Shown: positions 20,966 through 34,229, numbered from the stretch's first letter. The stretch is 64,000 bases of DNA from Platanthera guangdongensis (GCA_039583875.1 CM077163.1:230322646-230386645), one strand, 5' to 3'. A program made the numbers and translations. The notes: a model not told the origin generated them from the letters alone.

Positions 20966-22440
20966 TCATTTTTTTAATCTTTTTTTACTTTCCGTTCGAT
21001 ACTTTTTATTTCCAAATCCCTAGATATCTATCCATACTTTGTGGATGTAGCATCCACCGTCCATTCAGTTTATCTCCTGAAATAATAATAAAAATAATAA
21101 TATAATATAATATCTTCTGCTCGTCTTCCCAAAACATAAAATATGCTATCTATTAAAATTCCAAGCAGTAGCATTTATGTTGACTTCATACTCATTCTCT
21201 TAATATTGGATGTATAATTTGAGATAACTATTTTCTTATTTATTGTTTATCTTAATATCTTTATTTATTTATCGGATTTTACAAAGTATTAAAGTATTAT
21301 TGTTTCCTTAGGAGATCTGATTGGAAACTTTTGAATTATGTTTATTATTAATGAAAAACAATGAGATATATAATATTATTTTGTATGGGGGATCAGAACA
21401 CTTCAACATGCACAATTTAAGAAAGCAAGCACAGCAAAAATGATGAAATCTTTGGCATAATATATGTTGAATAGTGAATAATGCACATGTAAATTGGCAC
21501 GTCATGAGTCTAGCGGAGCGGGAGATCGAGTTGGCACGACGAGTTGACAACAAGTCGCTCCTCAAAGGATCGTAAAATTAACGCTGGATTCATGTTTATA
21601 GCATTTGAGAATATTATCATGCATGGTTGATGAGAAGTATTTTCCCAACATACAGTTGTAGACCTCAATGTCACAAGCTGAGTTGAGGCAACTATTATAC
21701 CATTTTAAAAAGAAGGGTTAATTTGTTAAATGATAATAATTATATGGTTCAATTATATTAATTGTGCGCGTTATTTAGATGTCATTAATATCAAATCAAT
21801 TTAGGTCATCAAGTTAATTGGGTGGATTAAGTTTCATATTATATTGAAGTCTAGGATTATTTGTAGATATCAAGAATCGTTGTATGTTTATTTGATAGAA
21901 TAATCCTAAAACAGGCGCATAAAGGTTTTGATATAAATAAGTTATGATTCTCGGGTCGTAAGTCATCAATTTACTCTCATTCAGCCACTAAATCATCGCA
22001 AGAGAGAGTAGGGGAAAGAATTAAGTGAATGAGTCGTCTTCCTTATCAAGGTATATAGACTTGGAAGATTTGTAATGTCTGTAACGATCCTTCTTCATGT
22101 ATGGATTTAGGTATGTTTTTGCTCTAATTTTGATCTCGATATCTCGACTAGAACGAATTTGCTTACGCCATGATTTCACTGGTGGCCGGTTCACCCCAAC
22201 ACAATTTTGGGAAGTAGCTAAAATGAGTACGTATTTTTTAACATGATCTTAGGTACGTCCTCGATGCGTTGTTGCCTGCTGGTGATAAGATCAACCTAAG
22301 GGTAGTCCTCTTCTACCCTCGGGCTGTTCAAGGGGAAGTTGGGGCCCAAGTAGTGTCATAAAAAGGCCATGGGTCAGCTGGTAGAATGTTCAACTATATT
22401 TTTTTCTTTAGGCTAAGCTCAATATATCTTTAGAATATTA
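20966..22440. other. Unassigned AT-rich DNA, part possibly retroelement leader
   Basis: No gene is supported. A stretch at about 21880-22200 has a TATA-like ATATAAATAAG at 21931, then pyrimidine-rich leader-like DNA and a GGTGGCCGGTTCACCCC word near 22180, all of which recall an LTR end and leader. Ends were not found. The remainder is AT-rich filler. Confidence 0.3.
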
Positions 22441-22491
22441 GGGTTATTAGCAAACTCATTTGGCTGTTAGCAAATCATTAATACTAGCAAA
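22441..22491. mobile_element. Left-end fragment of a Mutator-like M1 element
   Basis: GGGTTATTAGCAAACTCATTT followed by GGCTGTTAGCAAATC matches the M1 terminal region at 5101 and 20181. It stops where the copia C LTR begins, so copia C probably inserted into this M1 copy. The matching right half is not at 37440, which fits loss of that side. Confidence 0.5.
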
Positions 22492-23748
22492 TCATAAAAT
22501 TTGAAAATAGCTATCATTAATGATTTGCCAAATAAACTAGTAGCAACCAAAAGAATAAGAGCAGAAATTGAAATAACAATCTTCTTTACAAAGAGAGTCA
22601 TACATTGCGAGACATTATTTCTCAATGCACATGATGGAAACCACAAAAATAGACATGAACAAAACTGGTGGATAGAGCACTGTAACCGCCTAGCCGCCTA
22701 TCTGTCATGCCAACCCCAAAGCTGCGCGAACTGCTGAAGACTCTAACCGCAAAGCCATGCAGACTGCTCCTTATTAACTACTGAGAATTCTGCCCTTGTC
22801 TGCACTTCTTGGTCGCCTGATCGCTTGTCACCTACCGCAGAAGTCACTGCGAACTGATTGAACTAGAACTGAGCTACCAGTGCCCGCAACTCTTGGTTGC
22901 CTAATCGCCAAAGTCGCCTAACCGCTAAATTCCCCTAACCGCTAAGTTGGACGAACAACTTATTCAAAGTAATAATCAACCCGGCAGAGGCGAACTGATT
23001 TATCCAAGTTGAGAGAACTACCAAGGAAGAAGACTATCTAGTCATCAGACCCGCGACCTGCTGCTAACTCTCAATTGTTATCCTCTTAACCGCACTGTCT
23101 TCTCTGACTTCACTGTCAGAACCAGTTGCCTGGTTACTCAATACTAGCAGCACAATCTGTAAACACAACAATATATTAGGGCACTTATCCTTGTAGCGCG
23201 GTTACAAAAACTTAACCGCCAATTTTAACTCAAGCTACAATTCTTACAGTTCTCATTATTAATGATGATGCCAGTACTCCTACTGAAAGGAAGGCAAGCG
23301 GATACCGTCACCGCCTAGGGGGATAAGATAATAATCAGTGACGTGGTAGTTAGCAACACCAGTCTGATCAACATGCGGACAGCCAACAACAGACCACGCA
23401 TGGTTAACATCAACAATATATCCACACTGCTATGCGGACAATGTTCTCAGTCCGCGTGGACTTAAGGGCCAAGAAAACAACCATGCAAACTGAAGCCTAG
23501 CCGCACACATAACGGTCTGTCTGTCTCCGTAGTCTCCCAATCTTGACTGCGCAGTCCGCGGTTAGCTAAAAAACTAATCGTGCAGTTAACATCCCAGGTA
23601 CACTGCTAAGTCAGACCGCAAGAACAAAGATAGCCAAGAACCAGGTCGTCCATTCGCCAAAGCCTATCCATGCAAGTCGCGCGGTCTCTATGGTTTATGT
23701 GGTCTACACCTTTCTGACCACCCACTTCCAACTTCAACATTTTCAACA
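22492..23748 (-). repeat. 3' LTR of copia C
   Basis: Read on the minus strand it starts TGTTGAAAATGTTGAAG at 23748, directly after the purine tract GAAGGGGAG, and carries the same GCGGAC/CCGC-rich words as the LTRs at 2328 and 58324. It also shares the segment around CGAGACAT...GATGGAAAC near 22600. The left end at about 22492 is inferred from alignment with the TTTTTACA end of its relatives, so it is approximate. It is about 200 bp shorter than they are. Confidence 0.8.
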
Positions 23749-24670
23749 CTCCCCTTCGAAGTGGGAAGTGGAAGTCAGACCAAGCAATTCCCGTAACCGC
23801 ACAAACGGTCCCTTCAGCAGCGGTTTTGTGAAGATGTCTGTGATATTAGCCTGGCTTTACACATACTCTACCATCAATGATCCCTCGAACACCTTCTCCC
23901 AAACGAAGTGATGCTCGATCTCGATGTGTTTTGTACTCAAGTGATAAATTAGATTTGTAACCAGCTTGAGAGCACTCTCGTTATCACCGTGTAGAAGAGT
24001 AGGACCTCGCACCTCCTCATGGACGTCCTCCACCAATCTCCACGGCAAGATGGCTTCCTGAGCTACCAAGATAGACGCCATATATTCCACTTCATTATTG
24101 GATACAGACACAGAGTCCTTTTCGCTGCACCATGAGATTGTTTTCGATCTACACATGAAGACGTATCCAAACGTCAACTTTCGATTGTCAATATCTCCTA
24201 CATAGTCAGCATCTATGAACCTGTATAGGTTAAAGCTCGTGTCCCTCTTCTAAAATAGACCCATATCTGAGGTGGACTTTACGTATTTCAAAATGCTCTT
24301 CACCGCCATTAAATGAGGCTTCCGAGGCTCCTACATAAACTGACTTACTCAACCCGCAACATAAGTAATATCAGGCATTATAATCATCAGATATATCAAG
24401 CTCCCGACTAGAGTTCGAAAGACCAAGGGATCTGGAAGAACCCTTACCTCATCGCGTTGAAGCTTTAGACCGACCTCTAGTGGAGGAGAGTTGCTCTTCC
24501 CCTCCCTCATGACAAATCGCTTCATGATCCACTTTGTATAACCTTTCTAGGAAACTAGCACACTGCTCTTCTTCCTCTCCACTTTCAGACCAAGGAAATG
24601 GTGGAGCTCACCAAGATCCTTCATCTTGAAATAGATAACTAGCTCTGCCCTGAGCCTAGCTACCTCTTCC
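23749..24670 (-). pseudogene. Copia C: RNase H and 3' part of reverse transcriptase
   Basis: Minus-strand reading gives the end of pol. RNase H includes SKTISWCSEKDSVSVSNNEVEYMA, HGDNESALKLVTNLIYH and TKHIEIEHHFVWEKVFEGSL. Towards 24660 lies the thumb-side part of the reverse transcriptase, with MKDLGELHHFLGLKVERKK-like sequence. It aligns with 63040-63960 of copia B. The reading frame is broken in several places. The reverse transcriptase stops at 24670 and resumes after two insertions at 34230. Confidence 0.85.
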
Positions 24671-24690
24671 TGTCACAACCCACATTATAT

Positions 24691-25543
24691 TTTAGTTTTG
24701 AAAGAGAAGGCAAGTGTGAAATACTAATAATAATGTTTTTATAAGTTAAATTATCTAACATGTAACCTAGCATAAAGCCTTCCAGAGAGCAAGCACAAAC
24801 AACCACAGAAAACAAGCAACTCAGCAGCTTAGCAAAGTAATTAGCATTTCAAAAGAAAACCACCACTTTCTAGTTAGCGTAAAGACATTTTTTATACTTG
24901 CTATAAATCTAAAGTCTTGCATAACATGAGTTGTCCTTCGAGGACGTTTACACTCTTGTAGGATGTTAAAATCAACTTAATCAAAATATTTTTTTGCAGC
25001 GTATAACTATATTTTTACTCATAGATTAGTTGGTCCACTAAGCCGAGGAATACGACTGACTCGTCAGCAAGGGATAACTGCAGACGTTCATACGAGACCA
25101 CAACTAAATACCTTTTAGAAAGATTTATCAGTTATTTTAAGGGAAATCCAATTTTTATTTAAGCAGTCAGTCGTATCCCTCGACTTAGTGGACCAACTAG
25201 TCCATGAGTAAAAATATAATTATACGTTGCGGAAAAAATACTTTGATTAAGTTGATTTTAACATCATACATGAGTATAAACATCCCCGAAAGACAACTCA
25301 TATTATGTAAGACTCTAGATTTATAGTAAGTATATGAAATGTCTTTACGCTAACTAGAAAGTGGTGTTTTAGTTTTGAAAGAGATGACAAGTGTGAAATA
25401 CTAATAATAATGTTTTTATAAGTTAAATTATCTAACATGCAACCTAGCATAAAGCCTTCTTAGAGCACAAGCACAAACAGCCACAGGAAATAGACAACTC
25501 AGCAGCTTAGCAAAGTAATTAGCATTTCAAAAGAAAACCACCA
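24691..25543. repeat. Inverted repeat of about 200 bp framed by direct repeats of about 175 bp
   Basis: Left arm 24862-25061 and right arm 25164-25366 are complementary over nearly their full length (ends CACCACTTTCTAGTTAGCG and CGCTAACTAGAAAGTGGTG), with a spacer of about 100 bases. Immediately outside, 24691-24865 and 25367-25543 are direct repeats starting TTTTAGTTTTGAAAGAG and ending AAAAGAAAACCACCA. The two direct copies differ by few bases. No transposase and no short duplication were seen. Confidence 0.88.
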
Positions 25544-27258
25544 GTGAGCGTCAACAACCTAACACGAACCCACTAATGAGCATGTATGTCTGTACTAATA
25601 AGAGAACAACCAAAAACTACCTCACAATGGTGAGGAAGACCTCTACAACACAACAGTCCACTAGCAACACCAACCTAGCCACTCAACCGACTACTACCCT
25701 GAACCTGAGACATTCAAAGGAAGAACATCTCAACAAGAAAATACAAGTGACAAATGAAAATAATTAGGTAATAAGTGCAAAGCAAGAGATGGGTCTACCA
25801 AATCCGAGTACAAGAAATACCGAAGACCACAACTAGTTAGCCAATTAAATATAAGTACAGTGAAATCTGAAGTGAGTCAATTGAATAAATGCACCAAGTG
25901 CGGAACGAAGTCATGCTTCAACAATATTTGCAAGGATTGGCTTAAAAGTGTAGACTGGTCTAAGAAACAAACTGAGCAGAAAATAACTCGGAAAAGCGTG
26001 AATCATTGACACTTGGCAAAAAATATCAACCGGGCGGAGTCGGTGACCAATTGTCCCATACCAGGCTCCCAAGCCCACATGTCTCAAAAAAAGAAGGCTC
26101 TGCGGTGGTGACCAATTGTCCAAACTCAACCAACAGTCCTCAGAAAACAGAGACCAAACATCCACCAAGTGCAAAGATCTACAAATCGACTTCCAGTTGG
26201 TGGTCCTTTATCCACTGCCAACTTTCATATCCGAAGAAACATCAGATCCTACCCAAATCCCAAGTCTAAACCTTAAGAAAACTTAAACCAGTCCTAAAAC
26301 CATCCTAAGGAACAAACCCGCCGAATCGGACAAAACGACGAAAAAATTCTAAGTCCCAGCAAATTCGGCGAGTATACCCGACGAAACACATGCATATTTG
26401 ACGAATTCTAGGCGATACACGACGAATCTCTCCATACTCGGTGAGAATATCTTGCGACGACCGGCGATACTCGACGATTTTCTGTTGATACCCGACGAAT
26501 GGACACATGACTTTCGTCAAACTACGTTAAGATAATCTATGATTCTCGCCGAAAATGACTTAACTAATTCGGCGATATTCGCCGATTTGGGCTGGAGATA
26601 CACGCCAAAAATGACTTATCCTAATTCGGTGATACTCGTCGAATTCCTACCCGAAACCCGCCGAATTATACTTAGGCTACGTGTTGTTACTCGGCAAAAA
26701 TTCCTTACCTAAAGCTGACGATACTCGACGAAATTCAACTTGATATACGCCGAATTTTACTTCACCCGAATTTTTCCTAATTTCTATGATTTGGCCGAAG
26801 TTCAAGCCCTAACCTAGAGGGATCTTTTCATGCTTCCTATTCAACTCCTATTCTCTAAGGGAGGAGGGAAAAAGATAAGGGTGATCAAGTAAAAACGAAC
26901 AAGCAAGGGGGAAAAATCCACTTGCCTCGAAACTCCGGAGAAACGTCGTCCGCTCGCGCCACTTCAAGGATTGACTGTAAAATGAGCTAAGCAATGTTTC
27001 CTGAAACGTTTGGAGGAGAAATGAGGTCAAAAACGCTAACCCTAATGTACAAAATTTGAGGAATCAGGGAAAGCTTACCATGGTCGCGAAGCCCTCATCG
27101 AGAGCTTTCTAAATCTCTACTCAAACGTCAAAACCGACGACCCGAACACCCGATTTCACCGACCGAAAGCTTCGCCCGTCCACCGAACTCCTTCCGCGAA
27201 AATGACGTCGTCGGGTAGGGGAAGATGAACAGTAACAGTAGGGTTCATTTATTACGCG

Positions 27259-27482
<224 letters not shown>

Positions 27483-27838
27483 TCTATTTACAATACAATA
27501 CTAATAATTTCCAAAACAAATCGAAATCCTACGAAATTCGCACTGTAGTTAAATACCGATGCTACAAATCCAACGACGAAGTCGAAACTCAAATCCGATA
27601 AACTAAACTCGGGAAAACATCTCCTAAAGCCAAAACACAAGCATTCCCAAAAAGGCTCCACCGAGTCACCAAAAACATACTCGGCTCGAAAGGGATTCTT
27701 GCAAACAGGCTAAACTCAGCCACACTGAAAATTCAAAGAGCAAAATCACGCTCTAACCATGACACAAGCCAAACACGCATTAACGTAACGCCCCAACGCC
27801 AAGATTACGCCACTACAGGAATAAAAATAAATATCGTC

Positions 27839-29256
27839 TGTTGAAGCCAAAAATGACTTCTGTGGAGTTCGGGGTCCCTATAAAGGGGTGACCTCACACC
27901 TACTACACTCAAGAGAACGTCACAGACTGAAGGATCAAGAAGCTAGGAACAGACCATCGGCTCGAGCGCGGAGGTCCCACCTCACACCCGGAAGGCTACC
28001 TGAGCACTTCCCCTCCCTAGACAATGCATGAGCTAAGGTGCCTTGGAGGAGCTCTCTCTACTCTACCAAGAAGAAGCTAAGGGAGGAGGAAGCTAAAAGA
28101 AGTCCCTCCTCCAAAGGCACCCAAGGGGGTCTATTTATAGTTTCCAAATCCCATGAGCCAAAAATGACCAAAATACCACTACGCCAAATATACCTTGGGC
28201 CAATAGGAAACGGCCACACCAGGGGGTAAAGGGGGAATTCCCCCCGAGGGCAAGAAGGTAAAACCGCATGGGGGGGGGGGGGGCAAGGGCGAGAGCGTGG
28301 CCTCTGACCGGTCTCGCCCCGCCAGGCCGCCAAGCTGGAAGGGGCAGGGGCGAGACCCCGGCCCCCGGCCGGTCTCGCCCCTCCAGGCCGCCAGGCTAGA
28401 AGGGGCAGGGGCGAGACCCCGGCCCCCGGCCGGTCTCGCCCCGCCAGGCCGCCAGGCTAGAAGGGGCAGGGGCGAGACCCCGGCCCCCGGCCGGTCTCGC
28501 CCCACCAGGCCGCCAGGCTAAAAGGGGCAGGGGCGAGACCCCGGCCCCTGGCCGGTCTCGCCCCGCCAGGCCGCCAGGATAGAAGGGGCATGGGCGAGAC
28601 CCCGGCCCCCGGCCGGTCTCACCCCGCCAGGCCGCCAGGCTAGAAGGGGCAGGGGCGAGACCCCGGCCCCCGGCCGGTCTCGCACCGCCAGGCCGCCAGG
28701 CTAAAAGGGGGCAGGGGCGAGACCCCCGGCACCCGGCCGGTCTCGCCCCACCAGGCCGCCAGGCTAAAAGAGGCAGGCGCGAGACCCCGGCCCCCGGCCG
28801 GTCTCGCCCCGCCAGGCCGCCAGGCTAGAAGGGGCAGGGGCGAGACCCCAGCCCCCGGCCGGTCTCGCCCCGCCAGGCCGCCAAGCTAGAAGGGGCAGTG
28901 GCGAGACCCCGGCCCCCGGCCGGTCTCGCCCTGCCAGGCCGCCAGGCTAGAAGGGGCAGTGGCTAGACACCGGCCCCCGGCCGGTCTCACCCCGCCAGGC
29001 CGCCAGGCTAGAAGGGGCAGGGGCGAGACCCCGGCCCCCGGTCGGTCTCTCCCCACCAGGCTGCCAAGCACCTATCGGGACGGGGCGGGTGTCAGCCAAC
29101 TTGTCGCACCCGCCCTCCAAAAGAGGGCCACTGGAGGGAGGTGGATTTTTCCTCCCCCTACTAGTATGTTTCCAAGCCAGAGCCAAAATTGGCCACCGAG
29201 AGTGCAAAATCTCCCAAAAGCTTAAAACTATACAGGGGCGAATACGGGGTTGTACA
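27839..29256 (-). repeat. Element II 3' LTR
   Basis: The 1418-bp LTR has its TATA box at 28140-28131 in minus orientation. The U3 array at about 28284-29065 has 13 hairpin units, against 15 in element I, and only the first unit has the variant centre. A run of 14 G lies at 28270-28283 between array and TATA box. Confidence 0.92.
28284..29065. repeat. Hairpin minisatellite in U3 of element II (3' LTR), 13 units
   Basis: Same 60-61 bp unit and the same GGGGCGAGACC/GGTCTCGCCCC stem as in element I. Many units carry compensated or single-arm changes. Confidence 0.92.
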
Positions 29257-29582
29257 CAATCCCCGCTCTTTTCGAGGTTGGCACAAACTCGGAAAGAAAT
29301 GTCCAACCTAACGTATTCGCTGAGTGCAATTTCCTTGCGCGCCTCTCCGGGGAGTCAACCTGCCATGCCAGCTATGGGAGCCTGGGTGGCGAGACCCCCT
29401 CCAGGTAAAAAATACTTGGCCCCCGGAGGGGTCAACCTGTCATGCCAGCTATGGGATCCTGGCTGGAGAGACCCTCTTCAGGTAAAAAATACTTAGCCTC
29501 CACGAGAGGTACCACCGGCCCTGCCAGCTAGTGAGAGCCTGGCCGCGGGATACTCATCGGAGCAAAGGGACTTTTACTCCCC

Positions 29583-30470
29583 CCGAGGCACATTCGATCC
29601 AACCAACTAGTGGGAGCCTGGCTGAGGAGATCCTCTCGGGGGTGGGACTTACTCTCCCCGAGGTACATTCGACACAACCAGCTAGTGGGAGCCTGGCTGA
29701 GGAGATCCTCTCGGGGGTGGGGCTTGATCTCCCCGAGGCACATTCGACCCAACCAGCTAGTGGGAGCCTAACCGAGAAGATCCTCTCGGGGGTGGGACTT
29801 GATCTCCCCGAGGCACATTCGACCCAACCAGCTAGTGGGAGCCTGGCTGAGGAGATCCTCTCAGGGGTGAGACTTGATCTCCCTGAGGCACATTCGACCC
29901 AACCAGCTAGTAGGAGCCTGGCTGAGAAGATCCTCTCGGGGTGGGACTTGATCTCCCCGAGGCACATTCGACCCAACCAGCTAGTGGGAGCCTGACTGAG
30001 GAGATCCTCTCGGGGGTGGGATTTGATCTCCCCGAGGCACATTCGACCCAACCAGCTAGTGGGAGCCTGGCTGAGGAGATCCTCTCGGGGGTGGGACTTG
30101 ATCTCCCCGAGGCACATTCGACCCAACCAGCTAGTGGGAGCCTGGCTGAGGAGATCCTCTCGGGGGTGGGACTTGATCTCCCCGAGGCACATTCGACCCA
30201 ACCAGCTAGTGGGAGCCTGGCTGAGGAGATCCTCTCGGGGGTGGGACTTGATCTCCCCGAGGCACATTCGACCCAACCAGTTAGTGGGAGCCTGGCTGAG
30301 GAGATCCTCTCGGGGGTGGGACTTGATCTCCCCGAGGCACATTCGACCCAACCAGCTAGTGGGAGCCTGGCTGAGGAGATCCTCTCGGGGGTGGGACTTG
30401 ATCTCCCCGAGGCACATTCGACCCAACCAGCTAGTAGGAGCCTGGCTGAAGAGATCCTCTCGGGGTGGGG
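29583..30470. repeat. 75-bp tandem array in the internal region of element II
   Basis: Twelve units, nearly all exactly 75 bases. Because 75 is a multiple of three, long frames stay open on both strands (25-residue repeats such as GRMCLGEIKSHPREDLLSQA on the sense strand). The segment 29350-29530 contains two diverged related units, an edge duplication absent from element I. Confidence 0.93.
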
Positions 30471-30627
30471 AACCGGGTGTTTCACTTGGGCTCTACCAAA
30501 TCCAACATCCTCAAATGGGGGAAAAAGATGGGTTACATGACCCCCCCCCCCCCTCGACTCAGCCGGTCGGGGGCTGGACTCAAAACAACATAAAAAACAT
30601 ACATGACTCAGCCGGGGCGAGGCTTCC

Positions 30628-32801
30628 TCAGAGGGTCTGGGCCTGGTGGTCGCCATCCACTTCCTGCTCGCCGGACACTTCCATCCTGCTTAGGCTCTCC
30701 ATGATCTTCTCCATCTCCTCTGCCTTGGCCAACCAATAGATGGTGTTGACGGCCGTGACATAACACTGCCTTGCCATCCTGGAGTCTCCATTGACTCTGA
30801 CCTGAATCCCTCCTGAGCTGAACTTGAGGCATTGGTGGAAGGAAGACGACACACAACGAAAGGCGTTGATGAGGGGCCTTCCGAAGATGGCGTTGTAGCT
30901 GCTTGGAGCGTCAACAATGACGAACCGGCAGTTCATTGTGACTCCCCCCAATTTAACTTGGAGTCCCACTCCACCTTCAACCTCCTTCCTTTCCCATGAA
31001 AATCCGAACAGGGGTCCGTCTGAGGCCAACACCCTTCTTGACTCTACCTTCATCTCGGCAAACGCCTTCCTGAAAACGACGTTGACGGAGCTCTCGTTGT
31101 CAACCAAGATCCGGGAGACGGTATAGCCCTCGATGGCCGTCTGGATGACCAGCGCATCGCAAAATGGATCCTCATGATCCGGTAGTTCCTTCACCGAGAA
31201 GGTAATCTTCTCCTCTTGGGGCGGTGTCTGGGAGTTTGAGGCGACACTCCTTCGGTACATGATATAGAGGCTTGCCTTCCGAGTGGCCTCAACCCCCACT
31301 CCACCGTGGATCACCGCTATACCGCCTCGGGGTCCGACATCAACCCGGTCCTCACACACATCATCTTCCCCTCCTTGGGGCAGAACCTCTTCAACCCGCA
31401 CTGGCGGCTGTGGCTGGGCAGGGCCTCTCGCCCCCCTCACTTCCAGAAACTCAGGGCAGGTAGCCGTGGCATGCCCCTCCACCTAGTGGAAGTCACAGTA
31501 CGGTAGCGCTCCTCCCCTCCTTCGGCGGGCTGGGTGTTCTCTCCTGTTTTCTCTTCCCCCTCCACCTATCGTCAAGGCTTGCTGCGGCGGGGGGAGGAGC
31601 TGTCTTGGGGCTTGCCTGTGGAAGTTGAACCTCCCTTGGCCCCCATGGAAGTTTCCCCCATCTTGGGCGTAACCTCTTCCCGGGCCCTGAACGGGTCCTC
31701 CCTGCTGCCTCCAACCTGGTTCCGGACCCTCCTGAGCTCTTCGCTCCTCTCTCCTTCTTCCTTCCTGAGATCTCGAGCCACCTTGCTCCTTCGACTCCAT
31801 CTCTGTTAGCTTTGCCAACTTCTTGATGAATGTCGGGTTGGCCGCCTCCATGGAAATCTCCTCTGCCGCCCTTTCCATCAGCTCCTCGAAGGACAGGGGG
31901 GCCTTCCGGGTCAAGCTCATCTTGAAGAAGCCCTCCTTCAGCCCAACGGTGAAGGCCATCTGGAGAGCATACCCTGGCATATCCTGGACCTCCAGGATCT
32001 CCTCTTGGAACCTGTCAATGTAACGGGCCAGCGACTCCTCGGCCCCTTGACTTATCAGGAAGATGGACTCAGGACTCCTCTTCTGCTTCTTGGAGGTGGA
32101 GAAGCGAAGCTGGAAGCTCCGGCTCAAGTCCTCGAACTCATAGATCGACCTCGGAGGGAGTTGATGGAACCAGTCTCTTACCTTCTCCTTCAACATGATC
32201 GCAAAGAGGCGACACTTGAAGGTGTCTGTCATTGGCCTAATGGAGACGACATCCTCGAACCACTGCAGATGTTGGACGGGGTCATCCTTCCCAGTATAGT
32301 AAGCCATGCCAGGCTCTCGGAACCCCTCGGGAACGGGAGCTGAGGTGATCAGCTCGCTGAAGGGTGACCCCCTGAGGGGGGGAAGGGGGGTCTCGCCTGG
32401 TCCACTCGCATGACCTGCTCGCCTGGGAGGTTGGTACTCGCCGGGCTGGAGAATAGCTCCCGGCCGGTGAGGTCTCGCTCGACCCCATCTCCCATCCTCT
32501 CCTTCCTTGGCCTTCTTCCTGGTACACTTCCTTCTCCCCCCGCTGGGGTCATCTCGCCTGGACCCCTGGGAGTCGGCTCGTCGAGAGGGGGAGCTAACTC
32601 ATGGGGGGTCGGGGTGGAGCTGCCACCCTGAGGAGCAATGCTTCGCAACATCTCCATGATACCTTGGATAGAGGCCATGAACTCTTGGCTCCCCACACAG
32701 GGTCCTGGGCTTGGGAGCTCTCCGAGATCATCACAACCTCCTTGACCTCCCGTCATGACACTCTCTTGAGATCTTCTGTGCTGGTCACTCTCCACGCTCA
32801 C
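30628..32801 (-). pseudogene. gag: Element II gag-protease frame (Tat type)
   Basis: Same domain order as element I: acidic N-terminus, gag core (MAYYTGKDDPVQHLQWFEDV onward), basic linker, degenerate knuckle and protease. The C-terminus after the protease is intact here: ARQCYVTAVNTIYWLAKAEE to HQAQTL. Damage differs from element I: a frameshift between about 32350 and 32310 separates the N-terminus from the core, TAG at about 31485-31483 replaces CAG after YCDFH, and the protease motif is RILVDNESSVNVV, where Glu replaces the Gly of D-N-G. That change should abolish protease activity. Length is about 700 codons if joined. Confidence 0.85.
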
Positions 32802-32812
32802 CGCACCAAAAG

Positions 32813-34229
32813 TGTTGAAGCCAAAAATGACTTCTGTGGAGTTCGGGGTCCCTAGAAAGGGGTGACCTCACACCTACTACACTCAAGAGAACATCACGGA
32901 CCGAAGGATCAAGTAGCTAGGAACAGACCCTCGGCTCTAGCGCGGAGGTCCCACCTCATACCCGGAAGGCTACCTGAGCACTTCCCCTCCCTAGCCAATG
33001 CCTGAGCTAAGGTGCCTTGGAGGAGCTCTCTCTACTCTACCAAGAAGAAGCTAAGGGAGGAGGAAGCTAAAAGAAGTCCCTCCTCCAAAGGCACCCAAGG
33101 GGGTCTATTTATAGTTTCCAAATCTCATGGGCCAAAAATGACCAAAATACCCCTACGCCAAATATACCTTGGGCCAATAGGAAACGGCCACACCGGGGGT
33201 AAAGGGGGAATTCCCCCCGAGGGCAAGAAGGTAAAACCGTGGGGGAGGGGGGGGGGGGGCAAGGGCGAGACCGCGGCCTCTGACCGGTCTCGCCCCGCCA
33301 GGCCGCCAAGCTGGAAGGGGCAGGGGCGAGACCCCGGCCCTCGGCCGGTCTCGCCCCGCCAGGCTGCCAGGCTAGAAGGGGCAGGGTCGAGACCCCGGCC
33401 CCCGGCCGGTCTCGCCCCGCCAGGCCGCCAGGCTAGAAGGGGCAGGGGCGAGACCCCGGCCCCCGGCCGATCTCGCCCCACCAGGCTGCCAGGCTAAAAG
33501 GGGTAGGGGCGAGACCCCGGCCCCCGGCCGGCCTCGCCCCGCCAGGCCGCCAGGCTAGAAGGGGCTGGGGCAAGACCCCGGCCCCGGCCGGTCTCTCCCT
33601 GCCAGGCCGCCAGGCTAGAAGGAGCAGGGGCGAGACCCCGGCCCCCGGCCGGTCTCGCCCCGCCAGGCCGCCAGGCTAGAAGGGGAAGGGGCGAGACCCC
33701 GGCCCCCGGCCGGTCTCGCCCCACCAGGCCACCAGGCTAAAAGAGGCAGGGGCGAGACCCCGGCCCCCGGCTGGTCTCGCCCCGCCAGGCCGCCAGGCTA
33801 GAAGGGGCAGGGGCGAGACCCCGGCCCCCGGCCGGTCTCGCCCCGCCAGGCCGCCAGGCTAGAAGGGGCAGTGGCGAGACCCCGACCCCCGGCCGGTCTC
33901 GCCCTGCCAGGCCGCCAGGCTAGAAGGGGCAGTGGCGAGACCCCGGCCCCCGGCCGGTCTCGCCCCGCCAGGCCGCCAGGCTAGAAGGGGCAGGGGCGAG
34001 ACCCCGGCCCCCGGCCGGTCTCGCCCCACCAGGCCGCCAAGCACCTATCGGGACGGGGCGGTTGTCAGCCAACTTATCGCACCCGCCCCCCAAAAGAGGG
34101 TCACTGTAGGGAGGTGGATTTTTCCTCCCCCTACTAGTATGTTTCCAAGCCATAGCCAAAATTGGCCACCGAGAGTGCAAAATCTCCCAAAAGCTTAAAA
34201 CTATACAAGGGCAAATACGGGGTTGTACA
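32813..34229 (-). repeat. Element II 5' LTR
   Basis: The 1417-bp LTR is almost the same length as its partner, with the TATA box at 33113-33104 in minus orientation and a 13-unit hairpin array at about 33262-34045. A G-rich run at 33241-33259 matches the position of the run in the partner LTR. Confidence 0.92.
33262..34045. repeat. Hairpin minisatellite in U3 of element II (5' LTR), 13 units
   Basis: Thirteen units, the same number as the partner LTR, with private substitutions. Confidence 0.92.

Larger units (their letters stand above)
27839..34229 (-). mobile_element. Element II: second complete gag-only LTR retrotransposon
   Basis: The 6391-bp element is of the same family and orientation as element I. 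LTRs are 27839-29256 and 32813-34229, the duplication is TCGTC (27834-27838 and 34230-34234, perfect), and the internal parts are in the same order. The LTR sequence has subfamily differences (for example AAAAATGACTTC against AAAATTGACCTC near the end). It inserted in the catalytic YIDD codons of the copia C reverse transcriptase. No pol is present. Confidence 0.93.
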
